Part shown: piece by piece, positions 54,954-63,871 of the stretch
Layout of the letters: the number at the start of each line of letters is the position of its first letter
Position numbering within the stretch: the stretch's first letter is position 1
Origin: a bacterium
GTDB taxonomy: Bacteria > Planctomycetota > UBA1135 > UBA2386
Direction of reading: 5' to 3'
DNA length: 64,000 nt
NCBI GenBank assembly: GCA_030432695.1
Contig: JAUILN010000004.1
Span: forward strand, 434,001 to 498,000
Notes under the pieces: generated by a model
The model's input: the letters and a program-made list of their open reading frames with translations, nothing else
What the model was told of the DNA's origin: nothing
Databases searched by the model: none
Translations under genes and position numbers: made by a program

Positions 54954-55236
54954 AGCTGTCCATCGACTTCGGTCGCGGGTTCGCCGAGCGGGCCTACCCC
55001 GGGAGTTGACGCCGAGCGGTGTCGCCGAGCGGCAGGGAATCCAGGTCGGCGACCGGATCACCGGTGTCCGTCAGCGGGCATTCACCGCCGACGCGTGGCA
55101 GCAGGCCTGCGCGGTGCCGCGCGTCGGCGGGTTCGTTCTGTTCGATCTCGCCGGCGTGGCCTGCGGAGACCGACGGCCCGGGCGGTTCCGCCCGCTCATT
55201 GGATCACCGAGTCATCGGCTCGCCAGATCGCCCTGA
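54857..55236 (+). pseudogene. Out-of-frame remnants downstream, including a PDZ-like fragment
   Basis: Two coding-like pieces in two different frames. Frame one, 54857-55009, encodes KEDIAVPTQEEARPILIEAS and ends FGRGFAERAYPGS before TGA. Frame two, from about 55002 to 55236, encodes LTPSGVAERQGIQVGDRITG and FTADAWQQACAV, which looks like the carboxylate-loop part of a PDZ domain. A single indel near 55002 would join them. Together with the preceding ORF they suggest a secreted PDZ-ended protein broken by at least two indels. Overlaps the convergent DJ-1 gene end. Confidence 0.45.
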
Positions 55237-55916
55237 ACGGCGCGCAGCCGGTCCAGCAGCCGCTTCGCGGTCGCCTCGGACGAGGCCGGGTTCTGTCCGG
55301 TGATCAGCGGACCGTCCTCGACCACGTAGGACTGCCAGTCGTCGCCCTTCTCGTAGAGACCTCCCAGCTCGCGCAGCCGGTCCTCGAGCAGGAACGGCAC
55401 CACCTCGGTCAGGCCGACCGCTTCCTCCTCGGTGTTGCTGAAGCCGGTGACCCGGCGGTCCGCGACGATCGGCGACCCCTCGCGGTTCTTCGCCATCAAC
55501 AGCGCCGCGGGGGCATGGCAGACCGCGGCGACCGGTCGGTCCATCGCCAGGAAGTCCTGGATCAGCTCGACCGAGGCGGAGTCTTCGGCGAGGTCCCAGA
55601 GCGGGCCGTGTCCGCCCGGGAAGAACAGCGCCGCATGGTCGTCCATGTCGACCTCCTCAAGCGGCAGGGTCGCATCGAGCGCTGCCTGCGCGGCCGGATC
55701 GGCGTCGAATCGCCGGGTGGCGTCGGTGACGAAGTCGTCCTGCGTGCTCTTCGGGTCGCGCGGTGGACGGCCGCCCTTCGGCGAGGCCAGGGTCAGCTCG
55801 ACACCCGCATCCTTGAACGCATAGTAGGGGGCGGCGAACTCTTCGAGCCAGAAGCCCGTCTGCTCGCCGGTGTCGCCGAGCCGGTCGTGGGAGGTCAGGA
55901 CCATCAGGATGCGCAT
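55212..55916 (-). CDS. DJ-1/PfpI family protein (class I amidotransferase-like, Hsp31/YajL type)
   Basis: 234 residues. The nucleophile elbow AAVCHAPAALL holds the reactive Cys with the adjacent His; FFPGGHGPLWDL and the early TGFWLEEFAAPYYAF (conserved Glu in the family's acid position) fit the Hsp31-like class that acts as methylglyoxal/glyoxalase III or protein deglycase. ATG at 55916 is preferred to an upstream in-frame Met that overlaps low-complexity sequence. Monocistronic. Enzymatic role is inferred from the family only. Confidence 0.85.
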   Translation of the reverse strand: MRILMVLTSHDRLGDTGEQTGFWLEEFAAPYYAFKDAGVELTLASPKGGRPPRDPKSTQDDFVTDATRRFDADPAAQAALDATLPLEEVDMDDHAALFFPGGHGPLWDLAEDSASVELIQDFLAMDRPVAAVCHAPAALLMAKNREGSPIVADRRVTGFSNTEEEAVGLTEVVPFLLEDRLRELGGLYEKGDDWQSYVVEDGPLITGQNPASSEATAKRLLDRLRAVQGDLASR

Positions 55917-55977
55917 GACGCCTGCTAGGCGCCGGCGAGGTGGTGCGCAAGATCGCAAGCGATCCGTGGGGTCGTCG

Positions 55978-56940
55978 CTACTGCAGCAGCGGAGCCAGCG
56001 TCTGGAACATCCGATAGCCCAGGTCGACCAGACCCTGCTCGTCGAAGTGGATCATCCCCTGATCGTTCTCGATCGAGATCCCGTCGATCGGGCACAGCAC
56101 GGTGAAGGGGTCCGCCGCGGCCACATTGGCCTGCGCCGCGCGCACCAGGGTTTCGCCCGGCCCCCAGACCTCGCGTGGTACGTGCTGGTCGTGAAGCTGG
56201 CTGATGACGAACGGGATCGGTCGGCGGGTCGGACCGAGGTCACTGCGGAGGTCCGCGATGAACTGGTTCAGGTTGGCCTCGTAGGCGCGGGCATAGAGCA
56301 GCAGGTCGGGATGCCCGGTGGCGCGGGTGTCGCCCTCGCCCTGGACCCAACAGATCGCCTTGATGTCCGGCTCCAGGCCCTGGGCGTGCAGATGGGCCAC
56401 GGCATGCAGCCAGTTCTGGAACATCACGCCATAGAGTCCATCGGTGGCGGTGGCGCCCCGGGAGAAGCTCGGGACGGCCCGCGGATCGAGGCGCGCCACC
56501 CAGGTGAACTTGTAGATCCACGCCTCGCCGAAGCGGTTCTTCACCGCGTCGCCGAGCGAGGCCTCGGGTCCGAATCGTTCCTCGGTGATCCAGACCGACG
56601 CGTTGTTCACCATTGCGATGCAACCGGTGCGGTACGGCTCCCAGCCCGGCGCACTGGTCGGGCGACGCTGGGTGGTGCCGGGCCACCAGGTGCGCACGCC
56701 GGTCGGCGCGGAGAGGCGGGTGTATCGGGCGCCGGGCCCCACGGGGTTCGACAGCCAATAGCCTGACGCCGCGCCATGGGCGTTCGACTGGCCGATGACC
56801 CAGACCACCGGGACGGGGCGATGGGCGCCGACGGTGCGGGTCTGGGCGCGCGGTGCGTCGGAGTACGCCGCGAGTGCGAGACCCAGGCAGGCCGAGAGAA
56901 GGACCGCGGTGCTCCGCGAGACGAGATGGGGTCCGGGCAT
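55978..56940 (-). CDS. Secreted SASA-type (sialate O-acetylesterase-like) carbohydrate esterase
   Basis: 320 residues. Signal peptide STAVLLSACLGLALAAYS; the nucleophile block VVWVIGQSNAHGAASGYWL (GQSN) near residue 45, WVQGEGDTRATGHP in the middle (QGExD), and the catalytic Asp/His region GMIHFDEQGLVDLG at the end. These are SGNH/SASA signatures, so it probably removes acetyl groups from sialic or other acylated sugars; plant or algal glycans are plausible substrates for a planctomycete. No sulfatase or glycosidase is adjacent. Confidence 0.78.
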   Translation of the reverse strand: MPGPHLVSRSTAVLLSACLGLALAAYSDAPRAQTRTVGAHRPVPVVWVIGQSNAHGAASGYWLSNPVGPGARYTRLSAPTGVRTWWPGTTQRRPTSAPGWEPYRTGCIAMVNNASVWITEERFGPEASLGDAVKNRFGEAWIYKFTWVARLDPRAVPSFSRGATATDGLYGVMFQNWLHAVAHLHAQGLEPDIKAICWVQGEGDTRATGHPDLLLYARAYEANLNQFIADLRSDLGPTRRPIPFVISQLHDQHVPREVWGPGETLVRAAQANVAAADPFTVLCPIDGISIENDQGMIHFDEQGLVDLGYRMFQTLAPLLQ

Positions 56941-57035
56941 GTGCCGGGATTCTGCGTGGGGCTCGGGGGGCGGGCAACCGGGCCCCCTGCTCACGCCGCC
57001 CGAGCGGCTGCCGGCGGCTCACGTGCTGCGGACAT

Positions 57036-57752
57036 TCACCCGAACAACCCGAACGCCACCGCGAGCCACCACCCGCCGATCAGGATGGTCACTCCCGCCA
57101 CCATGCGGATCGCGTGCGGCAGCCGTCGCGCGTCGAACGCATCCGCGAAGCGACCGATCAGCCAGCCGAAGCCGGTCATCGCGACGACGGTCGCCAGCAG
57201 GTAGCTGCCGATGTAGGCGGCTGCGGTCAAGGGTGGCATGGCGAGCGATGGCAGCACCGCCCAGAAGTGGCCGGCACCGGCGAGGCCGTGCACGACTCCC
57301 ACTCCGAACACCGTCGAGTGCGCGTGGCCGTGGCCGTGGCCATCGGCAGCGGCGTGCAGTGGATCGTGGGCGTGGCCGTCTGCGTGGTGTTCGTGCTCGT
57401 GCAGGTGCAGGTGGGCGTGCACGGCACCGTCATGGTCGTGGACGTGTTGGTGGACCACGAGTCCGCGGGCACGCTGCCATGCGGCCAGGCCGAGGCCGAT
57501 CAGCACGATGCCTACCAATCGCTCGGCCCACACCGAGGCGATCTCGACCTCGCCGAGGGACAGCAGGGTCTGGCCGAGCGCGCCCAGAGTCGCAACGCCG
57601 AGTCCGTGACCGAGTCCCCAGGTCGCACCGATCCATGCGGGGTGCGCGGTCCGGCGTCGGTCGACCGCGATCGGAGCGACGCCCACCAGGTGGTCGGGAC
57701 CGGTCAGCACGTGGGCGGCGCCGGCGAGGAGACCTTCGAACAGGACGATCAT
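57036..57752 (-). CDS. Nickel/cobalt permease-like membrane protein with a His-rich loop
   Basis: 238 residues. Membrane segments flank a strongly His-rich central loop (VVHQHVHDHDGAVHAHLHLH, then EHEHHADGHAHDP), typical of high-affinity nickel transporters of the hydrogenase accessory type. HVLTGPDHLVGVAPIAV and GLGHGLGV near the N-terminus and HGLAGAGHFWAVLPSLA near the C-terminus fit a HupE/UreJ-like or NiCoT-like topology (a HX5DH-type motif is not perfect). It overlaps hypA by 4 bp, so nickel uptake and HypA are co-expressed. Confidence 0.78.
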   Translation of the reverse strand: MIVLFEGLLAGAAHVLTGPDHLVGVAPIAVDRRRTAHPAWIGATWGLGHGLGVATLGALGQTLLSLGEVEIASVWAERLVGIVLIGLGLAAWQRARGLVVHQHVHDHDGAVHAHLHLHEHEHHADGHAHDPLHAAADGHGHGHAHSTVFGVGVVHGLAGAGHFWAVLPSLAMPPLTAAAYIGSYLLATVVAMTGFGWLIGRFADAFDARRLPHAIRMVAGVTILIGGWWLAVAFGLFG

Positions 57753-58138
57753 CGGGGGGTGCTCGCTGGAGCGGTAGCCGCGTCGACGGGAGCGCGCTCG
57801 ATGTCGAGGGCGCGGAGTTGGAGCTCCCGACCGGCCAGGAGTTCGGGAGTGTAGTTGCCGCAATGGGGGCAGCGGAGGATCGGCGGCGACTCGGGTTGCA
57901 CGATCCGCTCGCAGGTCTCGCAGCGCGCCGCGAGCGCGACGGGTTCGACCACCAGCTGCGAGCCGGCCAACAGACTGCCCTCGGTCGCGAGGTCCCAGGC
58001 GAACTCCAGCGACTCCCGGACCACGCCGGCCAGGGCCCCCAGTCGGAGGAACACCGCGGTGACCTTGTAGGCACGCTCCGCCCGGGCGGCCTGCTCGGCG
58101 ACCCGGACCAGCTCGCACGCGATCGACAGTTCGTGCAT
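57749..58138 (-). CDS. hypA: Hydrogenase nickel incorporation protein HypA
   Basis: 129 residues. The N-terminal MHELSIACELV supplies His2, the Ni ligand, and the zinc finger is CETC...CPHC (about 75-95). With HypB it delivers nickel to the hydrogenase large subunit. Zn loop slightly shortened; a tail of about 20 residues (ERAPVDAATAPASTPR) follows. Diverges from hypB across 203 bp that should hold both promoters, although I see no clear box there. Confidence 0.9.
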   Translation of the reverse strand: MHELSIACELVRVAEQAARAERAYKVTAVFLRLGALAGVVRESLEFAWDLATEGSLLAGSQLVVEPVALAARCETCERIVQPESPPILRCPHCGNYTPELLAGRELQLRALDIERAPVDAATAPASTPR

Positions 58139-58341
58139 CGGGAACCTCCGCCGGCCAACACCGCCCGCGCCGACGGATTGCCTCGACGTGTCTTCAGGCG
58201 GCGGAAAGTCGCTGCGGACGACTGGATTGCTCGTCTGTTGCCGCGACGGTCGATCGCGGCGAATGCCCACATCGTTGGTTCCACCGAAGCATCCGCACTG
58301 CAATGGCGGCTCGGAGGGTTCCGACCGAGGAGACTGGTTGC

Positions 58342-59211
58342 ATGTGCGGACACTGCGGATGCGCCGCGGAGGGCGGCTCGGTCAATGCGCACCGCAAAGG
58401 TGCCCATGAGAGGAGCGATCGCGGGGGGAGTCATTCCCATCACCACGCGCATCATGACCACGCGCATCATGACCACGGGCATCATGACCACGCGGCAGGC
58501 GCGGAGGCGGAGCACGCGCACGTCGAGATGCATCAGCACACGGAGGACGCCGACGTCCTGCACCTCGGCAGGCAGGTCCTCGACAAGAACGCCCGCCTCG
58601 CCGAGCGCGTCCGCGGCATCTTGCTGGCGAAGGGGATCTGCGCGCTGAACCTGGTGTCGTCGCCGGGCTCGGGGAAGACCGCGCTGCTGGAGCGCACCGC
58701 GCGCGACCTGGGTCTGCGCGCCGCGGTGCTGGTCGGCGACCTCGCCACCGACCGCGACGCCGAGCGATTGCGGACGGCGGGTCTGCAGGCGGTGCAGATC
58801 ACCACCGGCAACGTCTGCCACCTCGACGCCCACATGATCCTGCACGGGCTGGAGCGCGTCGACCTGGCGGCGCTCGACGTGCTGTTCTTCGAGAACGTCG
58901 GCAACCTGGTCTGCCCGGCGTCCTTCGACCTCGGCGAAGACCACCGCGTGGTGCTCAGCTCGGTGACCGAGGGCGAGGACAAGCCGCGCAAGTACCCGAC
59001 GATCTTCCAGGGCGTCGACCTCGCGCTGATCACCAAGACCGATCTGGCCGAGGCGGTCGATTGCGACCTGCCGGCCTTGCGGGCCTCGATCACCGACGTC
59101 GCGCCGGCTGCGCGCATCCTCGAGCTGTCGGCGAAGTCCGCGGTCGGTCTCGAGGCGTGGCTCGAGTTCGTGCGCAGCGCCGCCGAGGCCAAGCGCGCGG
59201 TCGCGCTGTGA
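58342..59211 (+). CDS. hypB: Hydrogenase nickel incorporation GTPase HypB
   Basis: 289 residues. Starts MCGHCGC, the high-affinity Ni-binding motif of HypB, then a His-rich segment (HHHAHHDHAHHDHGHHDHAA) for nickel storage. The GTPase domain shows SSPGSGKTALLERT (P-loop), the metal site GNVCHLDAHM, FENVGNLVCPASFDLGE and TKTDL. The ATG at 58342 follows GAGGAG. The His-rich part is encoded by a 15-bp unit (CGCATCATGACCACG) repeated about three times at 58445-58493. Leads the hypB-F-D-E run. Confidence 0.95.
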   Translation: MCGHCGCAAEGGSVNAHRKGAHERSDRGGSHSHHHAHHDHAHHDHGHHDHAAGAEAEHAHVEMHQHTEDADVLHLGRQVLDKNARLAERVRGILLAKGICALNLVSSPGSGKTALLERTARDLGLRAAVLVGDLATDRDAERLRTAGLQAVQITTGNVCHLDAHMILHGLERVDLAALDVLFFENVGNLVCPASFDLGEDHRVVLSSVTEGEDKPRKYPTIFQGVDLALITKTDLAEAVDCDLPALRASITDVAPAARILELSAKSAVGLEAWLEFVRSAAEAKRAVAL

Positions 59212-59226
59212 GCCGGAGTCGCCGCG

Positions 59227-61557
59227 ATGGCCCATCCCTCGTCGCTCCATGAAGCCTGCGTCGCCCGCCGCTTCCGGATCCGCGGCGTGGTCCAGGGCGT
59301 CGGCTTCCGGCCGTTCGTGCATCGCATCGCGGTCGCGCGCGGCCTGACGGGTTCGGTCGGCAACGACGCCGACGGCGTGTTCGTGGTGGTCGAAGGCGAC
59401 CCGGCCCGCGTCGACGACTTCGCCCAGGCCCTGCGCCGGGAGGCGCCGGCCGCCGCCCGGATCGAGGACGTGCAGACCGAACCGCTCGTGCCGGCGGGGC
59501 TCGCAGGCTTCACGATCGAGGCGAGCGTGGTCGCCGGCCGCAGCGCCGCGCAGCCGCTGGCGGTGGGGCCCGACCTCTCGACCTGTCCCGACTGCCTGCG
59601 TGAGCTCTTCGATCCGGCCGACCGCCGCCACCGCTACCCGTTCCTGAACTGCACCGCCTGCGGTCCGCGCTACACGATCGTCGTCGACGTGCCCTACGAC
59701 CGCGAGCGGACCGCAATGGCCGGCTTCGCGCTGTGCGCCGACTGCGCCCGCGAGTACGCCGACCCCGCCGACCGCCGGTTCCACGCCGAGCCGACCGCCT
59801 GCCCGGTCTGCGGGCCACAGCCGAGCTTCACCGACCGCGACGGCGTCGTCCTGGCGGAGCGCGATGCCGCGGTCGGGGCGGCCGTCGATTCCCTGCGCGC
59901 CGGACAGGTCGTCGCGGTGCTGGGACTCGGCGGCTTCCACCTGATGGTCCGCGCCGACGACCCTGCGGCGGTCGCGACGTTGCGCCAGCGCAAGCGCCGC
60001 GGCGACAAGCCGTTCGCGGTGCTGTTCGCGGACCTCGAGGCGGTGCGCGCCGAGGTGCCGGTCTCCCCCGGCGAGGCCGAGCTGCTGCAGGGGCCGGCCG
60101 CACCGATCGTGTTGCTGGCGCGGCGCGGACCCTGCCGACGGATCTGCGAGGCGGTCGCGCCCGGCGCTCCCGATCTCGGCGCGATGTTGGCCAACAACCC
60201 GCTGCAGCATCTGCTCTGCCGCGGCGTCGGTGTGCCGTTGGTCGCCACCAGCGGCAACCTCCGCGACGAGCCGCTGTGCATCACCCCGGCCGAGGGACTG
60301 CTGCGGTTGGGCTCGCTGGCCGATGCGTTCCTGGTCCACGACCGGCCGATCCTGCGGCCGATCGACGACTCGATCGTGCAGGTCGTCGCCGGCGAGGTGG
60401 TGGTCCTGCGGCGCGCCCGCGGCTACGCGCCGCTGGCCTTCGACTGGGACCGTCTGCCCGAGCACGGCGTCGACCTGGCGACCGGCCCGCACACCAAGAA
60501 CACCGTGGCGCTGCGCACCGGCCGGCGGGTGGTGCTGTCACCGCACGTCGGCGACCTCACCACCGTGGCCGCGCGCGACCACCACGAGCGGGCGCTCGAC
60601 GACCTGCAGCAACTGCTCGGCGTGCAGGCCGAGCGGGTGGTCTGCGACACCCATCCCGACTACGCCTCCACGCTGTCTGCCGAGCGACGCAGTGCGGCCC
60701 CGCTGCGCGTCCCGCACCACGCGGCGCATGCCTTTGCCCTGGCGTTGGAGCATCGGCTGACCGCGCCGTTCCTCGCCGTGACCTGGGATGGCACCGGCCA
60801 CGGCGACGACGGCACGGTGTGGGGCGGCGAGTTCCTGCGCGTGGATCCGCTGGCCGGGGTTGCCGCGCGGGAGGGTCGCATCGCACCGTTCGCGCTGCCC
60901 GGCGGCGAGTCGGCGGTCGCGGAGCCGTGGCGCATCGCCGCGGGGCTTTGCCTCGGGCTCGAACCCGAGCTGCGCGACTTCGCCGAGCGGCGGTTGTTCG
61001 AGGCGGCGGGGCTGGCGGCCAGCGACCTGCGCCGGGTGCAGGCGATCGCGGGGGTCGGCCCGCAGACCTCGAGCGCCGGGCGGCTGTTCGACGCGTTGGG
61101 CGCCCTGGTCGCCGGGGTCGGCGTCGCGACCCACGAAGCGGCGGCGGCGCGGGCGCTGACCGCGCTGGCATGGCGTGCCGAGCCTGGCCTGGATGTGCCC
61201 CGAGCGACGCCCGCCGCGACCGGCGGCCTGCTCGACTTCGATCCGTGCCAGCCGTTCGCCGCGGCGGTACGCTCGCTCCGATGCGGTGACAGCGCGGCAG
61301 TGGTCGCGCGGGCCTTCCACGACACGCTCGTGGCGTGGATCCTCGCGATGGCCGACCGGTTCCGACCGCTCGACATCGGTCTGACCGGCGGCTGCTTCCA
61401 GAACCGCCTGCTGGCCGAGTCCGCGGTGCGCGCGCTACGCGACGCCGGCCATCGGGTCTGGTTCGCGCAGCGCATCCCGCCCAACGACGGGGGCGTCGCG
61501 GCAGGTCAATTGGTGGGCGCGGCGTTCGGCGTGCCCGTGCAGGAGGTGTCCGGATGA
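59227..61557 (+). CDS. hypF: Carbamoyltransferase HypF
   Basis: 776 residues. Makes the thiocarboxamide/cyanide precursor by transferring carbamoyl phosphate to the C-terminal Cys of HypE. Domains in order: acylphosphatase-like ([20 protein letters not shown]), two zinc-finger pairs (CPDC...CTAC and CADC...CPVC), YrdC-like (about 195-380: [22 protein letters not shown]) and Kae1-like (about 430-776: [42 protein letters not shown]). Length and all motifs are normal. Overlaps hypD by 4 bp. Confidence 0.96.
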   Translation: MAHPSSLHEACVARRFRIRGVVQGVGFRPFVHRIAVARGLTGSVGNDADGVFVVVEGDPARVDDFAQALRREAPAAARIEDVQTEPLVPAGLAGFTIEASVVAGRSAAQPLAVGPDLSTCPDCLRELFDPADRRHRYPFLNCTACGPRYTIVVDVPYDRERTAMAGFALCADCAREYADPADRRFHAEPTACPVCGPQPSFTDRDGVVLAERDAAVGAAVDSLRAGQVVAVLGLGGFHLMVRADDPAAVATLRQRKRRGDKPFAVLFADLEAVRAEVPVSPGEAELLQGPAAPIVLLARRGPCRRICEAVAPGAPDLGAMLANNPLQHLLCRGVGVPLVATSGNLRDEPLCITPAEGLLRLGSLADAFLVHDRPILRPIDDSIVQVVAGEVVVLRRARGYAPLAFDWDRLPEHGVDLATGPHTKNTVALRTGRRVVLSPHVGDLTTVAARDHHERALDDLQQLLGVQAERVVCDTHPDYASTLSAERRSAAPLRVPHHAAHAFALALEHRLTAPFLAVTWDGTGHGDDGTVWGGEFLRVDPLAGVAAREGRIAPFALPGGESAVAEPWRIAAGLCLGLEPELRDFAERRLFEAAGLAASDLRRVQAIAGVGPQTSSAGRLFDALGALVAGVGVATHEAAAARALTALAWRAEPGLDVPRATPAATGGLLDFDPCQPFAAAVRSLRCGDSAAVVARAFHDTLVAWILAMADRFRPLDIGLTGGCFQNRLLAESAVRALRDAGHRVWFAQRIPPNDGGVAAGQLVGAAFGVPVQEVSG

Positions 61558-62660
61558 AGTTCCTCTCCGAGTACCGCGACCCGCAGCGGGTCGAGTCCCT
61601 GGTGCGCCGCATCCACGAGGTGACCACCCGGCCGTGGACCTTGATGGAGGTCTGCGGCGGCCAGACCCACTCGATCGTCCGCTACGGCCTCGACCGGATG
61701 CTGCCTGCGCAGATCGAGCTGGTGCACGGCCCGGGCTGCCCGGTCTGCGTGACCCCCCTCGAGATGCTCGACGCCGCGCACCGGATCGCGGCGCGGCCCG
61801 AGGTGATCTTCGCGACCTTCGGCGACATGCTGCGGGTGCCCGGCAGCGAGACCGACCTCTACGGCGTGAAGGCGCGCGGCGGCGACGTGCGCATCGTCTA
61901 CTCGCCGACCGACGCGGTCGAGCTGGCCAGGAAGCACCCCGACCGGCAGGTGGTGTTCTTCGCGGTCGGCTTCGAGACCACCGCGCCGGCCAACGCGATG
62001 GCGGTGAAGGTCGCGCACGACGCCGGCCTCGGCAACTTCTCGCTGCTGGTCAGCCACGTGCTGGTGCCGCCGGCGATCGAGGCGGTGTGCAGTGCGCCGC
62101 ACAACCGGGTGCAGGGCTTCCTCGCCGCGGGCCACGTCTGCACGGTGATGGGCTACGTCGAGGAGTATCCGGGGCTCGCAACACGCTTCGGAGTGCCGAT
62201 CGTGGTCACCGGCTTCGAGCCGGTCGACGTGCTGCACGGCGTGCTGCTCTGCGTGCAGCAGTTGGAGAGCGGGCGGTGCGAGGTCGAGAACCAATACAGC
62301 CGGATGGTCCGGCCGGCGGGCAACCCGGTGGCGATCGCGACCCTGCGTGAGGTCTTCGACGTGGTCGACCGCGCGTGGCGCGGGATCGGCGTGATCCCGG
62401 GCTCGGGCTTCGCGCTGTGCGCGGAGTTCGCCGCCTACGACGCGCTGCGGCGCTTCGAGGTCGCGCACCGGCCGGTCGCCGAGCCCGCCGAGTGCATCGC
62501 GGGGCTGGTGCTGCAGGGCGTGAAGAAGCCTGGCGAGTGCCCGGCGTTCGGCACCCGCTGCACGCCGGAGAAGCCGCTCGGTGCGCCGATGGTGTCCAGC
62601 GAGGGCGCGTGTGCCGCTTACCACGCCTACCGCCGCGAGCCGGCGGAGGCCGGATCATGA
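61554..62660 (+). CDS. hypD: Hydrogenase maturation factor HypD
   Basis: 368 residues. Scaffold on which the Fe(CN)2CO group is assembled. It carries [13 protein letters not shown] (Cys of the active site), [14 protein letters not shown], the [10 protein letters not shown] block and the C-terminal Cys set ([30 protein letters not shown] read in parts) for the [4Fe-4S] cluster. Normally works with HypC, which is not encoded here. Overlaps hypF and hypE by 4 bp each. Confidence 0.96.
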   Translation: MKFLSEYRDPQRVESLVRRIHEVTTRPWTLMEVCGGQTHSIVRYGLDRMLPAQIELVHGPGCPVCVTPLEMLDAAHRIAARPEVIFATFGDMLRVPGSETDLYGVKARGGDVRIVYSPTDAVELARKHPDRQVVFFAVGFETTAPANAMAVKVAHDAGLGNFSLLVSHVLVPPAIEAVCSAPHNRVQGFLAAGHVCTVMGYVEEYPGLATRFGVPIVVTGFEPVDVLHGVLLCVQQLESGRCEVENQYSRMVRPAGNPVAIATLREVFDVVDRAWRGIGVIPGSGFALCAEFAAYDALRRFEVAHRPVAEPAECIAGLVLQGVKKPGECPAFGTRCTPEKPLGAPMVSSEGACAAYHAYRREPAEAGS

Positions 62661-63700
62661 GCTTCGGTGCCTGTCCGATCCCGATCGCCGACTACCCGGT
62701 GGTCACCCTGGCGCACGGCGGTGGCGGGCGGCTGACCCGTCAGCTCATCGAGCGGATGTTCCGCGCCGCGTTCGACAACGAGTGGCTGGCCGAACAGCAC
62801 GACGGCGCGATCCTGGAGGCGGGCGAGGGGCGGCCGGTGCTGACCACCGACAGCTTCGTGGTGAGCCCCGTGGTGTTCCCAGGCGGCGACATCGGCAAGC
62901 TGGCGGTCTGCGGCACGGTCAACGACCTGGCGATGTGCGGGGCGGTGCCGCGTTATCTCACCTGTGCGCTGGTGTTGGAAGAAGGCCTGCCGATGGAGCT
63001 GCTGTGGCGGGTGGTCTCGTCGATGGGCGCGACCGCCAAGGCCGCTGGCGTGCAGATCGTCACCGGCGACACCAAGGTGGTGGCGCGCGGCCAGGCCGAC
63101 CAGGTGTTCGTGAACACCGCGGGCGTGGGCTTCGTGGCGGCCGGGCGGGAGGTGCGGCCGGGGATGGTGCAGGACGGCGACGTGTTGCTGGTGAACGGCG
63201 ACGTCGGGCGGCACGGCATCGCGGTGCTGGCGAGCCGCGAGGGGATCGAGTTCGAGACTTCGATCGAGAGCGATTGCGCGCCCCTGGCGGCGACGGTGCA
63301 GGCGCTGCAGGCTGCCGGCGTCGAGCTGCACGGTCTGCGCGACCTGACCCGCGGGGGACTGGGCACCGCCTGCGTGGAGCTCGTGGGGGAACGGCAGACC
63401 TACCGGCTCGACGAGGCTGCCATCCCGGTCCGCGGCGATGTGCGGGGTGCCTGCGAGCTGCTCGGCTTCGATCCGCTCTACGTGGCCAACGAGGGCCGCT
63501 TCCTGGCGATCGTGCCGGAGCGTGACGCGGCGCGCGCGTTGGAGGTCCTGGCCGAGCACCGACCGCAGCCCGACGCCGAGCCGGCGCGGATCGGCGTGGT
63601 CGACCGGAGTGCGCCGGGCCGGGTGGTGCTGCGGTCGGTGGTCGGTGGCGAGCGGCCGCTCGACCTGCTCAGCGGCGAGCAGCTACCGCGGATCTGCTGA
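62657..63700 (+). CDS. hypE: Hydrogenase maturation protein HypE
   Basis: 347 residues. Dehydrates the thiocarboxamide to thiocyanate with ATP, using the C-terminal Cys of the strictly conserved PRIC ending, which is present. N-terminal [33 protein letters not shown] and the [15 protein letters not shown] block are typical of the PurM-like fold. ATGA overlap with hypD. Last gene of the maturation run; the hydrogenase small subunit follows after 171 bp. Confidence 0.96.
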   Translation: MSFGACPIPIADYPVVTLAHGGGGRLTRQLIERMFRAAFDNEWLAEQHDGAILEAGEGRPVLTTDSFVVSPVVFPGGDIGKLAVCGTVNDLAMCGAVPRYLTCALVLEEGLPMELLWRVVSSMGATAKAAGVQIVTGDTKVVARGQADQVFVNTAGVGFVAAGREVRPGMVQDGDVLLVNGDVGRHGIAVLASREGIEFETSIESDCAPLAATVQALQAAGVELHGLRDLTRGGLGTACVELVGERQTYRLDEAAIPVRGDVRGACELLGFDPLYVANEGRFLAIVPERDAARALEVLAEHRPQPDAEPARIGVVDRSAPGRVVLRSVVGGERPLDLLSGEQLPRIC

Positions 63701-63781
63701 GTCGAGAGCGGTCTGCGGCGCATAGGGCGCGAAAACGGGGCTCATCATTATGGCGTCATGTCTCCCCGATATGGGGCTGTA

Positions 63782-63797
63782 TGGGGCGCGCATTGCA
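63782..63797 (+). promoter_or_regulatory. Candidate sigma-54 promoter for the hydrogenase structural genes
   Basis: TGGGGCGCGCATTGCA: TGG..CG, four bases, then TTGCA, i.e. the -24 GG and -12 GC spaced correctly, matching the TGGCACG-N4-TTGCW consensus except at two positions. It lies 75 bp before the ATG of the small subunit. A perfect GCATTGCAATGC palindrome (63790-63801) overlaps the -12 box. The surrounding 170 bp are A+T-richer than neighbours. Confidence 0.55.
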
Positions 63798-63871
63798 ATG
63801 CACGTCATCGAAATCCTCTGTGGCTGGAGGCTGTTCGAGGCGGATCCGTCTGTCGCTCGGAGACCCGCCAG

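Noticed and set aside
58139..58341. A sigma-54 site between hypA and hypB
   Set aside because: I looked for TGG-N9-TTGC on both strands and found nothing close.
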